A stretch of 64,000 nt of DNA from Lineus longissimus (Eukaryota > Nemertea > Pilidiophora > Heteronemertea > Lineidae), in the NCBI RefSeq assembly GCF_910592395.1, contig NC_088309.1, positions 10,232,501 through 10,296,500 of the forward strand. The letters run 5' to 3'. Both the position numbers and the translations under genes were made by a program. Position 1 is the first letter of the stretch, and each line of letters begins with the position of its first letter. The notes beneath the pieces were generated by a model that made no database searches, had not been told where the DNA came from, and worked only from the letters and a program-made list of their open reading frames with translations. Below are positions 63,268 through 64,000 of the stretch, piece after piece.

Positions 63268-63690
63268 TACTCCCTGGGCAGCCCATTGCGTCATCTTAAT
63301 TTGTCATCGTCATCTCCTTATAATAGTGAGGGTTAGGGTGAGGAACGAGGCCGGTCCACTTAACATTCACCAATTCTTGATCTGCCCATTCCCCACTCAT
63401 TTGGTATAGTTAGGTCGGTGTGCCGGTGATTATCATGTCTCCGCAATGCTAAATGAGAGGCTAGACTGCTGATGCTGATGGCTGTCACTGCTGGTTAGAC
63501 TCCCGGGGCAGTCCATTTCGTCATCCAATTCATGCTGTCTCATAGGGATATATTAGGATGAGGGGCGAGGCCGGTCCACTGCAATCGGAGTGTCCTGCTA
63601 GTCGGTTCCTGTCGTCGACCTGCATGTGTTAGACTCCCGGGGCATTCCATTGCGTGATCCTAATTGGAGGCCGGTCCAATGCGTCCGGAG
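63268..63690. repeat. Three tandem-like copies of the GGGCAGCCCATTGCG repeat
   Basis: Copies begin at about 63270, 63501 and 63631, each with CTCCCGGGGCAGTCCATT-type start and GAGGCCGGTCCACT-type end, of unequal length. Same family as 55470-55578. They lie just upstream of the lipoxygenase start, so its promoter may overlap them. Confidence 0.7.
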
Positions 63691-64000
63691 TGTAATCTGT
63701 GTTGGATGTTCACTAACGGGATAGGAAACCGCGAGTGACCCCTTTGGAACCCAATCGCATTCCGAAATCGCGGCCAATGGCGCGATTTGTCAAGATGATT
63801 TGGCCAGACCTTCGCGTCCCTCAGCAACAATTGTGGCAATTTGCCGAAATACTGACAAATTCATATTGGAAGGCGCATCAATTGCTTACCTACGGTGGCC
63901 CATAGAGGACATGCGTTTATTTTCAATATAATAGAAAAATTTTCTTTTTACAATGCGTTTTTTTTCTCTCGAATTACAACCGCCGTCGGATTTATTTCTC
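63691..64000. other. Right edge, nothing recognised
   Basis: Beyond the lipoxygenase 5' end. A GC-richer patch near 63720-63860 may belong to a promoter or upstream exon, but nothing specific is supported. Confidence 0.4.

Overview
The window is intron-rich eukaryotic DNA from an invertebrate animal. Coding exons are short, are separated by long AT-rich introns with GT/AG borders, and keep reading phase when joined. The non-coding DNA is full of short inverted-repeat transposons, SINE-like pieces and minisatellites. The gene set (Na-K-Cl cotransporter, ZIF-like MFS transporter, TIM44, maspardin, PLAT-lipoxygenase) suits a marine bilaterian, and the ZIF-like carrier leans towards a lophotrochozoan. 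The species cannot be named from sequence alone.

Layout. (1) 223-18484, minus: 5' 15 coding exons of an SLC12 Na-K-Cl cotransporter, running off the left edge. (2) 18485-22021: intergenic, with a large fold-back element. (3) 22022-28443, plus: complete 12-exon MFS transporter of 706 aa, head-to-head with the cotransporter. (4) 28444-34962: intergenic, with a roughly 110-bp satellite of about 20 copies. (5) 34963-41048, minus: TIM44, tail-to-tail with the MFS gene, with an 88-bp minisatellite inside one intron. (6) 44083-47990, minus: complete SPG21/maspardin. (7) 50147-51967, minus: one 606-aa uninterrupted reading frame of unknown function. (8) 55097-63263, minus: complete 15-exon PLAT-lipoxygenase. 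Exon borders were placed by hand from splice consensus plus phase; all joined exons within the five spliced genes are phase-consistent.

The genes do not form a pathway. Two are plasma-membrane or endomembrane transporters, TIM44 is mitochondrial import machinery, maspardin is an endosomal alpha/beta-hydrolase-fold protein, and the lipoxygenase makes lipid hydroperoxides. I did not find a new multi-gene system. The most unusual material is structural: near-perfect palindromes (one around the putative TIM44 first exon), a pair of 118-bp elements in opposite orientation bracketing the 3' half of TIM44, small tandem duplications that copy a splice acceptor in the cotransporter and a splice donor in the MFS gene, a hammerhead-ribozyme-like core, and a satellite whose key motif flips orientation across the array.
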